A DNA stretch of 64,000 nucleotides from Paraburkholderia rhizosphaerae. Lineage in GTDB: Bacteria > Pseudomonadota > Gammaproteobacteria > Burkholderiales > Burkholderiaceae. Positions 34,097 through 42,853 of the stretch are shown here, piece by piece; the first letter of the stretch is position 1; each line of letters opens with the position of its first letter. Where the stretch lies: NCBI RefSeq assembly GCF_004366595.1, contig NZ_SORE01000029.1, positions 30,378 through 94,377 of the forward strand, given 5' to 3'. Under the pieces are notes generated by a model. The model made no database searches and was not told the DNA's origin. It worked only from the letters and a program-made list of their open reading frames with translations. A program made the translations under genes and the position numbers.

Positions 34097-34513
34097 ATGG
34101 CAATGAGCCCTTTCGCCGGCGATGACGACGACGGCCTGATGAACGAAATCAACATGACGCCGCTCGTCGACGTCATGTTGGTTCTCCTGATCGTCTTCAT
34201 GGTGACCATTCCGGTGATCCGCCATGCGGTGAAGATCGATCTGCCGCATGCGAGCAGCCAGAAGGAAGATACGAAGCCGGCGCAAGTCACGGTATCGATC
34301 GACGCGGACGGCAACGTGATGTGGGATGAGAAGAAAATCTCCGACGACGAACTGCGCGCGAAGATCGCCGCGGCGGCCCAGCAAACGCCGCAACCGGAGC
34401 TGCATCTGAATGCGGACCGTAAGGTTGCATATGAAAGAGTCGCGGATGTGATGTCCGCCGCGCAAGCGGGCGGGCTGACAAAAATCGGTTTCGTCACGCA
34501 GCCCAAGCCCTGA
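34097..34513 (+). CDS. exbD: ExbD proton channel subunit
   Basis: A 138-residue TolR/ExbD-type protein. A single membrane helix includes the essential Asp in 'NMTPLVDVMLVLLIVFMVTI', followed by a periplasmic domain ('LHLNADRKVAYERVADVMSA'). It is encoded 16 bases after exbB and closes the tonB operon before a strong terminator. Confidence 0.95.
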   Translation: MAMSPFAGDDDDGLMNEINMTPLVDVMLVLLIVFMVTIPVIRHAVKIDLPHASSQKEDTKPAQVTVSIDADGNVMWDEKKISDDELRAKIAAAAQQTPQPELHLNADRKVAYERVADVMSAAQAGGLTKIGFVTQPKP

Positions 34514-34640
34514 GAATGATCGGCGGCACGCATGATGCGGTCGCACTGACCATTCACTGCTATCGTTGTAATCCCAACCACACCGGACACCGGAACGCTT
34601 GCTTCAAACGTCGACGTCATGCGGTAGACGCGCACAAAGT

Positions 34641-34674
34641 AAAAGGCCTTCATCGTCGGATGAAGGCCTTTTTT
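34641..34674 (+). terminator. Bidirectional terminator after exbD
   Basis: AAAAGGCCTTCATC and GATGAAGGCCTTTT arms around a GTCG loop, followed by T. It separates the tonB operon from the convergent small secreted peptide gene. Confidence 0.9.
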
Positions 34675-34706
34675 CATTGCGCACGCGGCGCATTCGGGCG
34701 GCGGGA

Positions 34707-34820
34707 TCACTTGCCATCGGAAGAGTAGCTCGCATCACCGCATGCGACAGCCGTGGTCGACACGGACAGCGCGGTCAGCCCTATCAGGCTCGCTATGATA
34801 GCGGCCATGAGTCTTCGCAT
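34707..34820 (-). CDS. Small secreted or membrane peptide (37 residues)
   Basis: The start at 34820 has AAGGGAG seven bases upstream. The product has a basic start (MRRLM) and a hydrophobic core ('AAIIASLIGLTALSVSTTAV'), then 'ACGDASYSSDGK', which looks like a signal peptide followed by a mature part of about 11 residues with one Cys. No homologue is recognised. It is convergent with exbD. Confidence 0.55.
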   Translation of the reverse strand: MRRLMAAIIASLIGLTALSVSTTAVACGDASYSSDGK

Positions 34821-34992
34821 AGGAAGCTCCCTTGCGAATGGGATTTCAATATAGGCCCGCCAGCGCGCGCATTCAAGCAAACGGCGATTGAAAGTAGTGA
34901 TCGGCCAGCACGCTCGAATGTCTAAATCAACCCCGGCGCGATGCAGCACGGCCGTGCGATTGCCGCTCCGCGATAAGGATGCCTGGCAGTAC

Positions 34993-35970
34993 CTATAGCG
35001 CTTCGGCTTGCGCTTGCTCCTGCGCGACGCTCGCAGGACATTCACGCGTGATGTATTTGCCCATATCCGGATCGAGCATTTCAACCAGGTAGTCGACGAA
35101 GGTCCGCACCGCCGGCACCATCCCCTGTCGAGACAGAAACACCGCATACAGTTGCGGCGACGGTAGTGTCCAGCCCGGCATCACCGGCGACAGCAGCCCG
35201 GAACGCAGCGCGGCTCCATACATCATTTCCGGCAACGCAGCGATGCCAACTCCAGCGAGTGCTGCCTCGCGCACCGTGACGAGATCGGCCGTGACCAGAC
35301 GAGGCTCGTGCTCGTGGATGTGCCGTGTGCCATCCGGCGCAATCAGGTTGAATGCGTGACGGCCGTCGATAGTCGGCGTATCGAGCGTTTCGAAGCGGTC
35401 CAGGTCTGATGGTTGTAGCGGCAATGCGTTCTGCCCCAACAGGCTCGGCGCGCCGACCAGCATCTGCTGCGTGCGCCAAAGAGGCCGCACGATGATGTTC
35501 AGGTTATCGGGTGGGTCCGAACGCACGCGTAGCGCCACATCGATCGAGTCTTCGAACAGATCGACTACGCGGTTCGTCACGCGCATCACCACGCGGACTT
35601 CCGGGTAACGATGCATGAACTCGGGCAGAATCTGCGACAGAATCGTCTGCGACACGGTGACAGGCACGCTGACGCGCACCGTGCCGCGCGGCGACGAGCG
35701 CAGCTGCTGAACCACGTTCACGGCTGCCTGCGCCTCCGCCAGCATCGCCTGACAGTGCTGATAGAACAGATGGCCGGCTTCGGTGAGCGCGAGCTTGCGC
35801 GTCGAGCGCTGTAGCAGGCGCACGCCGAGCGAACCTTCCAGTTCGGTCAGACGGCGCGACAGACGCGACTTCGAGATGCCGAGTACACGCTCGGCAGCGG
35901 AAAATCCGCCATGTTCGACGACCTGCGAAAAGTACATCAGGTCGTTCAGGTTATGCGAATCGATCTTCAT
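34993..35970 (-). CDS. LysR-family regulator divergent from a pirin gene
   Basis: A 325-residue LysR-type regulator. The helix-turn-helix is 'GGFSAAERVLGISKSRLSRR', followed by the effector domain ('TVRVSVPVTVSQTILSQILP'). It belongs to the subgroup that commonly controls a divergently transcribed neighbour; here that is the pirin gene 120 bases away. The ligand is unknown. A redox or electrophile signal would fit a pirin target. Confidence 0.92.
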   Translation of the reverse strand: MKIDSHNLNDLMYFSQVVEHGGFSAAERVLGISKSRLSRRLTELEGSLGVRLLQRSTRKLALTEAGHLFYQHCQAMLAEAQAAVNVVQQLRSSPRGTVRVSVPVTVSQTILSQILPEFMHRYPEVRVVMRVTNRVVDLFEDSIDVALRVRSDPPDNLNIIVRPLWRTQQMLVGAPSLLGQNALPLQPSDLDRFETLDTPTIDGRHAFNLIAPDGTRHIHEHEPRLVTADLVTVREAALAGVGIAALPEMMYGAALRSGLLSPVMPGWTLPSPQLYAVFLSRQGMVPAVRTFVDYLVEMLDPDMGKYITRECPASVAQEQAQAEAL

Positions 35971-36093
35971 GTCATCGTTCCACTAGCAGAACAATCCATT
36001 GCGGCATGGCCACTTCAACCGCGAAAAGTGGTCCATATAATAGCCCTACTGTTTCAAAAACAACGTGATTCCCCATTTTCCGAGGTGATTTTG

Positions 36094-36966
36094 ATGAGCA
36101 CGACCCGCACGATAGAACGCACGTATCCCGCCGTTCGCACAACCGAAGGCGGCGGTTTTATCGTCCATCGCCCCTTTCCGACCCGCATGCTGATGGACTT
36201 CGACCCGTTCCTGCTGCTCGATGAAATGGGTCCGGTCGACTACGCGCCAGGCGAAGCGAAGGGCGCGCCCGATCATCCGCACCGCGGCTTCGAAACGGTG
36301 ACATATGTGCTCGAAGGTCAGTTCGGCCATAAGGACTCGGCGGGACACTCCGGCACACTGCATGCGGGCGATGTGCAGTGGATGACCGCCGGCGCGGGCG
36401 TCGTGCATAGCGAAATGCCTGATCCTTCGTTTGTGGCAACCGGCGGCCGCGTGCATGGATTGCAACTCTGGGTGAATCTGCCGCGCAGTGACAAGATGAT
36501 CGAGCCGCGCTACCAGGAAATTCCGTCGACGCGCATTCCGGTGGCGACGTCAGTGGACGGAAAGGTACGTGTCAAGGTGATTGCAGGCGATGCGCTGGGC
36601 GCGAAAGCGGTGATTGAAACGCGCACGCCGATTCTCTACCAGCATTTCACGCTGCAACCCGGCGCCCAGATCGTGCATCCGGTGCCGCGCGAGTATCGCG
36701 TGTTCGCGTATGGCTTGTCCGGCACCGGCTTGTATGGCGAAGGCCAGCAGGCGATCGACGCGCAGAAGATGGTCGTGTTCGGCAACGACGGCGACAGCAT
36801 CGCGCTCGCGGCCGGCGACGCCCCGCTCGATGTGCTGCTGTTCGGCGGCGTGCCGCTCAACGAACCGGTGGTGCGCTATGGCCCGTTCGTGATGAATACC
36901 GAAGACGAAATCCGCCAGGCCGTGATCGATTACCAGGCGGGTCGCATGGGCCGTATCACGCACTGA
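36094..36966 (+). CDS. Pirin family protein
   Basis: A 290-residue bicupin. The N-terminal metal site is in 'DHPHRGFETVTYVLEGQFGH' and 'EMPDPSF', and the pirin signature 'DFDPFLLLDEMGPVDYAPGE' is present. Some bacterial pirins are quercetin dioxygenases, others regulate metabolic enzymes. An in-frame leader of 61 codons exists but overlaps the promoter and the LysR start, so the ATG at 36094, after GAGG, is used. Probably controlled by the divergent LysR. Confidence 0.92.
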   Translation: MSTTRTIERTYPAVRTTEGGGFIVHRPFPTRMLMDFDPFLLLDEMGPVDYAPGEAKGAPDHPHRGFETVTYVLEGQFGHKDSAGHSGTLHAGDVQWMTAGAGVVHSEMPDPSFVATGGRVHGLQLWVNLPRSDKMIEPRYQEIPSTRIPVATSVDGKVRVKVIAGDALGAKAVIETRTPILYQHFTLQPGAQIVHPVPREYRVFAYGLSGTGLYGEGQQAIDAQKMVVFGNDGDSIALAAGDAPLDVLLFGGVPLNEPVVRYGPFVMNTEDEIRQAVIDYQAGRMGRITH

Positions 36967-37147
36967 TCGCGCGTGGCTTGTGGCTTGTTGCTCGCCGATT
37001 GCGCGTGCGTTGGCTTGGCTCTGTCACCCGGACCACGATGTTCCGCGAGATTTCGGTCACAATAGCGATTGACCGCAATTCACTGGCAACTCACACGCGC
37101 GCGGCCTCTTGCGCCGCGCGCCGCATTTCATCCGCACAGGAGCATAC

Positions 37148-37546
37148 ATGGCAGAGTCCAACGTTACCGCACACATCGGCTCGACCAACTTCAAGGTTCT
37201 TTTCGACGACGGCGCGCACACCTGGATCGCCGATGAACCGGAGTCGCTGGGCGGCGGGGACCGCGGGCCGACACCGGTCGGGCTGCTGCTGTCGAGTCTC
37301 GGCGCATGCACGTCGATTACGCTGAAGATGTATGCGCAACGTAAAGGCTGGCCACTTGAAGACGTGCGCGTCACGCTATCGATCGAAACCGGCGAGCAAG
37401 GATCGACCATCGATCGCCAGATTTCACTCGAAGGCAATTTATCCGACGAGCAGCGGGAGCGATTGCTGCAAATCGCCAATGCCTGTCCGGTGCACAAGAT
37501 CCTGACGCGGCCGATCGCGATTCGTACGGGTTTGACCGTCGTTTGA
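37148..37546 (+). CDS. OsmC family peroxiredoxin-like protein
   Basis: A 132-residue OsmC/YhfA-type protein. The peroxidatic and resolving cysteines are in 'LLSSLGACTSITLKMYAQRK' and 'IANACPVHKIL'. It probably reduces organic hydroperoxides or binds related ligands. AGGAG six bases before 37148 fixes the start. It lies in a run of plus-strand genes between pirin and an AtaL-like protein. Confidence 0.9.
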   Translation: MAESNVTAHIGSTNFKVLFDDGAHTWIADEPESLGGGDRGPTPVGLLLSSLGACTSITLKMYAQRKGWPLEDVRVTLSIETGEQGSTIDRQISLEGNLSDEQRERLLQIANACPVHKILTRPIAIRTGLTVV

Positions 37547-37576
37547 TGACATTGCGCGCTTACGGGAACTGTCGCT

Positions 37577-38071
37577 TTGAACTTTGAACACCTGGTGCAG
37601 ATCAACGATCCGCTGAACCCGCTCGTCGAAGATATGACGCGCGACCAGCTGTGGGATGGCCTCGTGCTGCGCGCTGAACAACCGCAGCTATTCGTGCTGG
37701 GCCTGGACAGCTGCACGATTCTGTCGCGCACCGAGAGCACGCTCGAGCGCGAACTTCATTACGGCCATGCAATCGTGCGCGACCATGTGACGATGCTGCC
37801 GAAGGAAAGTGTGCGCTACGACATCATGGCGACCGCGTCGCACGTCGGCGGCTCGCTGACGATGTCGATCGAACAGCCCGACCCGGTGCAGCTCTTTCTG
37901 CGCTTCGAATATCGGACCACGCTGCCGACCACCGAAGAGCGGCCGGCGGATAACGACGTTCGTCAGACGCAAGAGATCGTCAAGTCCGCGTATCGCGAGT
38001 CGGACATCGATACCGTGCGGCTGATTCGCGAATACATCCTTGGCTTGAACGCGCCGGATCAGCTGCACTGA
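37577..38071 (+). CDS. AtaL-like SRPBCC-fold protein (DUF1857)
   Basis: A 164-residue protein resembling the AtaL/DUF1857 group of START-like lipid- or ligand-binding folds ('LVQINDPLNPLVEDMTRDQL', 'GSLTMSIEQPDPVQLFLRFE'). No catalytic residues can be assigned. The start is a TTG at 37577, since no ATG lies before the conserved N-terminus. It is 30 bases downstream of the OsmC gene and is likely co-transcribed. Confidence 0.8.
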   Translation: MNFEHLVQINDPLNPLVEDMTRDQLWDGLVLRAEQPQLFVLGLDSCTILSRTESTLERELHYGHAIVRDHVTMLPKESVRYDIMATASHVGGSLTMSIEQPDPVQLFLRFEYRTTLPTTEERPADNDVRQTQEIVKSAYRESDIDTVRLIREYILGLNAPDQLH

Positions 38072-38108
38072 TATCGGCCGTCGGTGGATGTGATAGGCGC
38101 GTGGGGCC

Positions 38109-38156
38109 GCTTCGATAGTCGCTTCGATAGTCGCTTCGATAGTCGCTTCGATTGTC
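38109..38156. repeat. 12-base tandem repeat
   Basis: Four head-to-tail copies of GCTTCGATAGTC, the last with one change (GCTTCGATTGTC). It lies in the non-coding gap between the AtaL-like gene and hemP. Confidence 0.9.
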
Positions 38157-38250
38157 CATAGCGAGCCCCATTCGCGAGCCACCAACCCGATCCTCGGCCC
38201 TTCGATCAAACCTATCAGAACGCCGTTCCGATGAATTGAATTACATGTAA

Positions 38251-38269
38251 ATAGGAATAGTTATCATTT
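38251..38269. promoter_or_regulatory. Candidate Fur box upstream of hemP
   Basis: ATAGGAATAGTTATCATTT, which reads AAATGATAACTATTCCTAT on the complement, resembles the Fur consensus and lies 30 bases before the hemP start. Confidence 0.7.
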
Positions 38270-38299
38270 AGAATCATCTCCATCGAATTGAACAAACCG

Positions 38300-38587
38300 A
38301 TGGCACGAATGACGAATCTGACGCGCTCTTCCACGCTCAGCTTGCGCCGCCCGGCGTCGCAAGCCCTGACTACCAGCCGTGCGAGCAAAGCCAGCACACT
38401 GGCAGCGACGCCGTCCGGGGACCGGCCGGAACGCACGAATAGCGTGTCGGCCGATATTCCGGATGCGGAGCGCGTGATCCGTAGCGACACGCTGCTGCAG
38501 GGCCGCAGCCATGTCAGCATCTCGCACAACGGCGAAACGTATCAGCTGCGCGCGACGCGTTTGGGCAAACTGATTCTGACGAAGTAA
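38300..38587 (+). CDS. hemP: Hemin uptake protein HemP
   Basis: A 95-residue protein whose last 30 residues ('LLQGRSHVSISHNGETYQLR' and then 'ATRLGKLILTK') match the HemP family, which helps activate haem-uptake genes in related bacteria. The N-terminal half is low-complexity and longer than in many homologues, so the true start may be one of the later ATG or TTG codons. It stands alone: no haem receptor or hmu genes follow on the same strand. A Fur box is upstream. Confidence 0.85.
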   Translation: MARMTNLTRSSTLSLRRPASQALTTSRASKASTLAATPSGDRPERTNSVSADIPDAERVIRSDTLLQGRSHVSISHNGETYQLRATRLGKLILTK

Positions 38588-38650
38588 CGAACAACGTCCG
38601 CTGCGGCGCGAGAGTGCTGAAAGCGCGACAGTGAGTCACACCGGGTATTG

Positions 38651-38770
38651 TGGGGACCACCTCTGCGAGAGGTGTTGGGCTTTAGCCAGCCACGACGGCT
38701 TGCACGCGAGATCTAGACCCCTTCGTGCAGATATCAAGCCAGCCGTCGAAGCCAGCCAGGCCGTTTTTTT
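38651..38770 (+). ncRNA. Candidate structured RNA downstream of hemP
   Basis: The gap after hemP holds a perfect hairpin CACCTCT-GCG-AGAGGTG (38658-38674). A longer-range pairing follows between CGACGGCTTG (from about 38693) and CAAGCC...GTCG (about 38735-38748), and then a T7 run at 38764-38770. No known RNA family is recognised. This may be an hemP 3' UTR or a small RNA, and is speculative. Confidence 0.25.
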
Positions 38771-38840
38771 GGTTCTCACTCCAGCAACGCGCTCAAGTGG
38801 CCATTGGGTCCGGGCGCTGTGCATTGCAATGAACTGGCAG

Positions 38841-38875
38841 AAGCCGTGCGGATGGAGACATCGCACGGCTTTTCC
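38841..38875 (+). terminator. Terminator downstream of hemP
   Basis: The arms AAGCCGTGCG and CGCACGGCTT, followed by TTTCC on the plus strand, located between hemP and the convergent HbpS-like gene. Confidence 0.7.
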
Positions 38876-38955
38876 GCTTTTGGGCGACCTTCGACGCCGC
38901 TACCCGAACCACTCAGCGTCCCGCGCGGGGGAACCGCGAGTCGCCGTTCAATGCG

Positions 38956-39372
38956 TCATTGCGCGCCGGCCTGGTCCAGCGCCGCGATGCCTGCGCGAGC
39001 AATCGACGCATCCTGATCGGACTTCACGCCCGACACACCAATCGATCCGACCACCTCGCCGTTCACAATGATCGGCACACCGCCCTCGACCATTGCCACC
39101 AGCGGCGCGCTCAGAAACGCGGTGCGTCCCTGCTTGATGATGTCTTCATAGACCTTGGTTTCGCGGCGCCCGAGCAATGCGGTACGGCCCTTGCCGATCG
39201 CCATTTCGACGGTGCTTGCCGCGACGCCATCCATCCGGTGCAGATACAGCAGATGACCGCCGTCGTCGAAAATCGCCACCGTCACGTGCCACTGATTCGC
39301 GGCTGCATGCGCTTCGGCTGCGGCAGCCATCTTTCTGACGTCATCGTCGGTTAGAACAAGTTTGCTTCTCAC
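38956..39372 (-). CDS. HbpS/GlcG-like haem- or cofactor-binding protein
   Basis: A 138-residue protein of the GlcG/HbpS family (PF03928), with the conserved 'WHVTVAIFDDGGHLLYLHRM' and 'GGVPIIVNGEVVGSIGVSG' segments. HbpS of Streptomyces binds haem and iron. It is cytoplasmic here because no signal peptide is seen. GGAGGGAG precedes the start. It is the last gene of the ftrABCD series on this strand, 31 bases after ftrD, so an iron-linked role is a fair inference. Confidence 0.85.
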   Translation of the reverse strand: MRSKLVLTDDDVRKMAAAAEAHAAANQWHVTVAIFDDGGHLLYLHRMDGVAASTVEMAIGKGRTALLGRRETKVYEDIIKQGRTAFLSAPLVAMVEGGVPIIVNGEVVGSIGVSGVKSDQDASIARAGIAALDQAGAQ

Positions 39373-39403
39373 GGGTGTCTCCCTCCGGTTATCTGGCGCG
39401 CGG

Positions 39404-40810
39404 TTAGTGCGCCCAGCCCCAGAACATCAGCCACCACGCGCTATCGACGACCGCCAGTGCAGCGACGAACCATACCATTGTGAACCCGCGCTGCAAAAAC
39501 CGCGCGCTGTAACGGCGCGTCACAAGCCACGCGAGCCACGTGCTCCACAGGTTCGCAATCGCGAGGATCACGAGCCGCACATCCGCCGCCCAGAACAGCG
39601 GCACATGCTCCGCGCGCAACAACGACAGCGTGGTTGCCGACAGGCCGAGAAATACGCCCGTGCCCGCAATCGGGATCAGCGCCTGCGCGATGTGATGCAG
39701 CCGCCTGACGTCGAAGCGGCCGAGCGAGCGGGCCGCGCCCGCCATCAACGCAAGCAGCACGGTGCCGTACATGAGCCCTGTCACGAGGATGTAGCCGATC
39801 ACCATCGTGCCGTCGAGCCACGAAAAGACGTCGTTCTGCTCCGGATAATGCGTGAACAGGAACCACGGAACGTGATCGGTTTCCAGCGGCCAGGTGATGT
39901 CGCGATCGATCAGCCACGTCGCGAGGAACTGCTTGATGCCGATGAACCACGGCGACACGGTCCAGTGAAATGCGCCGATCGCGATACCCAGCAGCCCGTA
40001 CACGATCAGCGCGGTATCCCATGCGTTCGCCTGCTTGTCGCCGAGATCGACGACTTCCGACGAAGGTTTGCGCCAGGTGAGCGCGATCGCATCGCGATGG
40101 CCAGCGCAGCGCCCGCACATATGGCACGGGGCCGCACCTTTCATGTTGCGCAGTGGCACGAGCGGCGCGCAGTTGATCGGAATCACGCGATGGCCGTGCT
40201 CGCCCTGTTTGTACGAACGGCGCCACGCGTCTTCGTCGACCTTGTAGTGAAACGGCGCGAGGCGCGCCAGAAGCGCAAAAACCCCGTTGACGGGGCACAG
40301 GTACTTGCACCAGATGCGCTTCTCGCGTCCGTACAGCAAGCCGATGATCATCGCCGCGAACGTCGATCCGCCGAGTACGAGCAGCACCGCCTTCGGATAC
40401 TGATAGACGCTCACCATCTGTCCGTAGATGGTCGTGATGCCGAACGCAACGAACGGCCAGCCGCCCCAGCGCATCCAGTGCGGAATCGCGCGGCCGCGCC
40501 CGAACTTGCTCGCAAACTCCGCGAGCGCGCCTTCGGGGCACAGCACGCCGCACCACACGCGCCCGAGCATCACCATCGACAGCAACACGAACGGCCACCA
40601 GATGCCCCAGAACACGAACTGCGCGGCGAGCGTGAGGTTGTTCCACAGATGCGCGGTGTCGCCAGGCAACGGCGTGAACGCCGGGACCAGAATCAGAAAC
40701 GCGTACACCGCGACGACGACCCACTGAATGCCGCGAATCGCCGCACCGTTGCGCTGCATCCATAAGCCGACTCCGGCAAGCCGGCCGCGGCCGCTGACCA
40801 CGCTGCTCAT
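39404..40810 (-). CDS. ftrD: FtrD-type membrane polyferredoxin of ferrous iron transport
   Basis: A 468-residue membrane protein related to NapH-type ferredoxins. About ten hydrophobic helices surround cysteine motifs for 4Fe-4S clusters: 'CGVLCPEGALAEFASKFG', 'CKYLCPVNGVFALL' and 'CHMCGRCAGHRDAIA'. In Bordetella and Burkholderia FtrABCD this subunit is thought to accept electrons released when Fe2+ is oxidised for transport. It overlaps ftrC by four bases (ATGA). Confidence 0.9.
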   Translation of the reverse strand: MSSVVSGRGRLAGVGLWMQRNGAAIRGIQWVVVAVYAFLILVPAFTPLPGDTAHLWNNLTLAAQFVFWGIWWPFVLLSMVMLGRVWCGVLCPEGALAEFASKFGRGRAIPHWMRWGGWPFVAFGITTIYGQMVSVYQYPKAVLLVLGGSTFAAMIIGLLYGREKRIWCKYLCPVNGVFALLARLAPFHYKVDEDAWRRSYKQGEHGHRVIPINCAPLVPLRNMKGAAPCHMCGRCAGHRDAIALTWRKPSSEVVDLGDKQANAWDTALIVYGLLGIAIGAFHWTVSPWFIGIKQFLATWLIDRDITWPLETDHVPWFLFTHYPEQNDVFSWLDGTMVIGYILVTGLMYGTVLLALMAGAARSLGRFDVRRLHHIAQALIPIAGTGVFLGLSATTLSLLRAEHVPLFWAADVRLVILAIANLWSTWLAWLVTRRYSARFLQRGFTMVWFVAALAVVDSAWWLMFWGWAH

Positions 40811-41652
40811 GCGGCGCGCCCTGCCTGTCGATGCGCAACCGGACGCTGTGCGCGGCGCATCAGCAGATACACGACCGCCCAGTACGCCGCATATGCGAGC
40901 AGATTCATCAGCGCCGGATGCGCGCGATAGCCGGTGAGCGTCGCGACGAGCGAGCCGAAGGTGCTCGAATCATCGAGAATGGCCGACGTGTTCCACACCT
41001 GGTCGATGAGGGTCGGCAGGATTTCCTTGTCGATCAGTTTGTCGACGCCCGTCTGGAACAGACCCGCGCCGAGGAACAGCAGCATGATTTCGGTAATGCG
41101 GAAAAAGAGCCGCCACGAGAAGATCTTGCCGCCGAGCTGAAGCACATAGAACGTCGCAAGAGCAAGCGCGAGACCGATCAGAGCGGCAAATACCTGGCTC
41201 ACCGCGACATGCCCCGATTGCCCGAAGCCGACGCCGTACAGAAAGATGACCGTCTCGCTCCCCTCGCGCGCGATCGCCAGCGTGACAAGCAGTGTGATGC
41301 CCCACCAGTTCGCGTCCTGCGTGCTCTTCTGCAGCGATTGTTCCATGTCGCGTTTGAGCGTGCGGCCATGCTTCTTCATCCACAGCACCATCTGCACGAT
41401 CAGCACGCAGGCGATCAGCACGATCGCGGTCTGGAAATAGTCCTGCGCATCGCCGGACAGCACCTCGGTGAAGCCGACCAGCGCGGCGCCCAGCGCGATC
41501 GCCGCGAGCACGCCCGCGCCGACGCCCGCCCACAGGTAAGGCAAGCCGCGCCGCGCATTCTGATCGCCGTTCTTCAACCATGCATACAGGATGCCGACGA
41601 CCAGCAGCGCCTCGACGCTCTCCCGCCACACCACGAACATCACCTGACCCAT
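40807..41652 (-). CDS. ftrC: FtrC, FTR1-family iron permease
   Basis: A 281-residue inner-membrane permease of the Ftr1/EfeU family. The two iron-binding motifs are seen as 'WRESVEALLVVGILYAW' (RExxE) in the first helix and 'AREGSETVIFLYGV' (REGSE) in the fourth. The start is at 41652, where GGAGG lies five bases upstream; an ATG six codons earlier overlaps that ribosome site. It forms the pore of the FtrABCD system. Confidence 0.93.
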   Translation of the reverse strand: MGQVMFVVWRESVEALLVVGILYAWLKNGDQNARRGLPYLWAGVGAGVLAAIALGAALVGFTEVLSGDAQDYFQTAIVLIACVLIVQMVLWMKKHGRTLKRDMEQSLQKSTQDANWWGITLLVTLAIAREGSETVIFLYGVGFGQSGHVAVSQVFAALIGLALALATFYVLQLGGKIFSWRLFFRITEIMLLFLGAGLFQTGVDKLIDKEILPTLIDQVWNTSAILDDSSTFGSLVATLTGYRAHPALMNLLAYAAYWAVVYLLMRRAQRPVAHRQAGRAA

Positions 41653-41742
41653 CGATACCTCCAACCGCATTGCGGAGAACGCGTACGCGTTTCTGATCCT
41701 TGCCTGAGTGAACCGCCGACCGACCGCCCGAGCACAGCCCCG

Positions 41743-42093
41743 TTATTTCGCGACAATCACGCCCTGCGCCTGCTGATGAAAATCGTCAAAGAACTTGTAC
41801 TCGCCCGGCGACAGCGGTGCGATCACGACGAACGACGATGCGCCCGGCGCCAGCACCTTCTCCTTGCGCAATTCGACGCTTTCGAACTCAGCCGCGCCCT
41901 TGCCGACGTTGTGCACCTCGATCTTGATGCGCTGACCAGCCGGCACCTCGATGCGGGGCGGGTTCAACTTGCCATCGCTCATCTCGAGCGTGAACGTCGG
42001 CAAGTCGGCCGCGTGCGCAACCTCGACGAAAGCGGCCGAGCAAGCCACCGACACTGCCATTGCGAAAAGCGCAATCCTGTTGTTAAGTCTCAT
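41743..42093 (-). CDS. ftrB: FtrB, periplasmic cupredoxin-like protein
   Basis: A 116-residue secreted protein with a signal peptide ending near 'VEVAHA-AD' and a cupredoxin_1/EfeO-type domain ('LNPPRIEVPAGQRIKIEVHN', 'PGEYKFFDDFHQQAQGVI'). In the FtrABCD model it oxidises Fe2+ at the permease entrance. It lacks the full Cys-His-Met set of blue copper proteins. It lies between ftrA and ftrC. Confidence 0.9.
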   Translation of the reverse strand: MRLNNRIALFAMAVSVACSAAFVEVAHAADLPTFTLEMSDGKLNPPRIEVPAGQRIKIEVHNVGKGAAEFESVELRKEKVLAPGASSFVVIAPLSPGEYKFFDDFHQQAQGVIVAK

Positions 42094-42203
42094 GCATCAT
42101 CCCTGAAGCTTCACTTAAGAACGTGCCGCGCGCATCGCACGTTCGCCGATCGACCCGCTCACCCGAACCGCGCTTCAACTCCGCGGCTCTCCATGCAATC
42201 CGT

Positions 42204-42752
42204 TCAATACCCACCCTTCTTGCCGATGCCCGCGAACGTGAAGTCGTAGTCGAGCGTGAACGGCTTGAACCACGGACCCACGCCGGTTTCCTTGTCGACG
42301 TGGCGGCCGAACGCCATATGGCCCATTTGCATCGGCGGTTCGACGATCAGCTTCAGGTGGTACTTGCCCGGTCCCGACAGCTTCACGTTGTCGCCATAGT
42401 GCGGGCCATCGTTTGCGACCATCGCCATCAGATCGCCCTTCTGCGACCAGCTCGAACCGTTTTTCGTCAGTTCGTAATGCACCTGCAGGTACGGCATCCA
42501 GTCGCCTTCCGCGAAGCCGGTCGGATTGTTCTTGACCGCATGGATATCGGCTTCCAGGTGGATGTCCGAATCCGATGCCTTGCGCATCATTCCTTCAGGG
42601 TCCATCGTGATCGGCTGCAGATACACGGCGCCGATCTCCATACCGCCCTGAATCTGCTGTTTGCCGATCGGGTACTCGGCAGCCGCGGCAGGCACTGCGA
42701 TTGCCATCGCGGCGGCAAGCATGCCGCCGCACAAAATTGACGAAATGCGCAT
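42204..42752 (-). CDS. ftrA: FtrA, periplasmic P19-type iron-binding protein
   Basis: A 182-residue periplasmic protein of the P19/Tpd family (PF10634). The signal peptide ends at 'VPAAAA-EYPIG'. The metal-binding residues are expected in 'GGMEIGAVYLQPITMD' (Glu), 'DIHLEADIHA' (His/Glu) and 'PPMQMGHMAFGRHVD' (Met/His). It captures ferrous iron for the FtrC permease. AAAGGAG precedes the start, and a Fur box lies 102 bases upstream. First gene of the operon. Confidence 0.93.
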   Translation of the reverse strand: MRISSILCGGMLAAAMAIAVPAAAAEYPIGKQQIQGGMEIGAVYLQPITMDPEGMMRKASDSDIHLEADIHAVKNNPTGFAEGDWMPYLQVHYELTKNGSSWSQKGDLMAMVANDGPHYGDNVKLSGPGKYHLKLIVEPPMQMGHMAFGRHVDKETGVGPWFKPFTLDYDFTFAGIGKKGGY

Positions 42753-42853
42753 CGAAACTCCTTTGTTTTTTTAACTGAAGCGAGCCGTTAGACCCGCTAC
42801 CGCCACTCACTTCAAGCCTTCACAACCTGACTGCGAAAGCAGTAAAGAACGGT

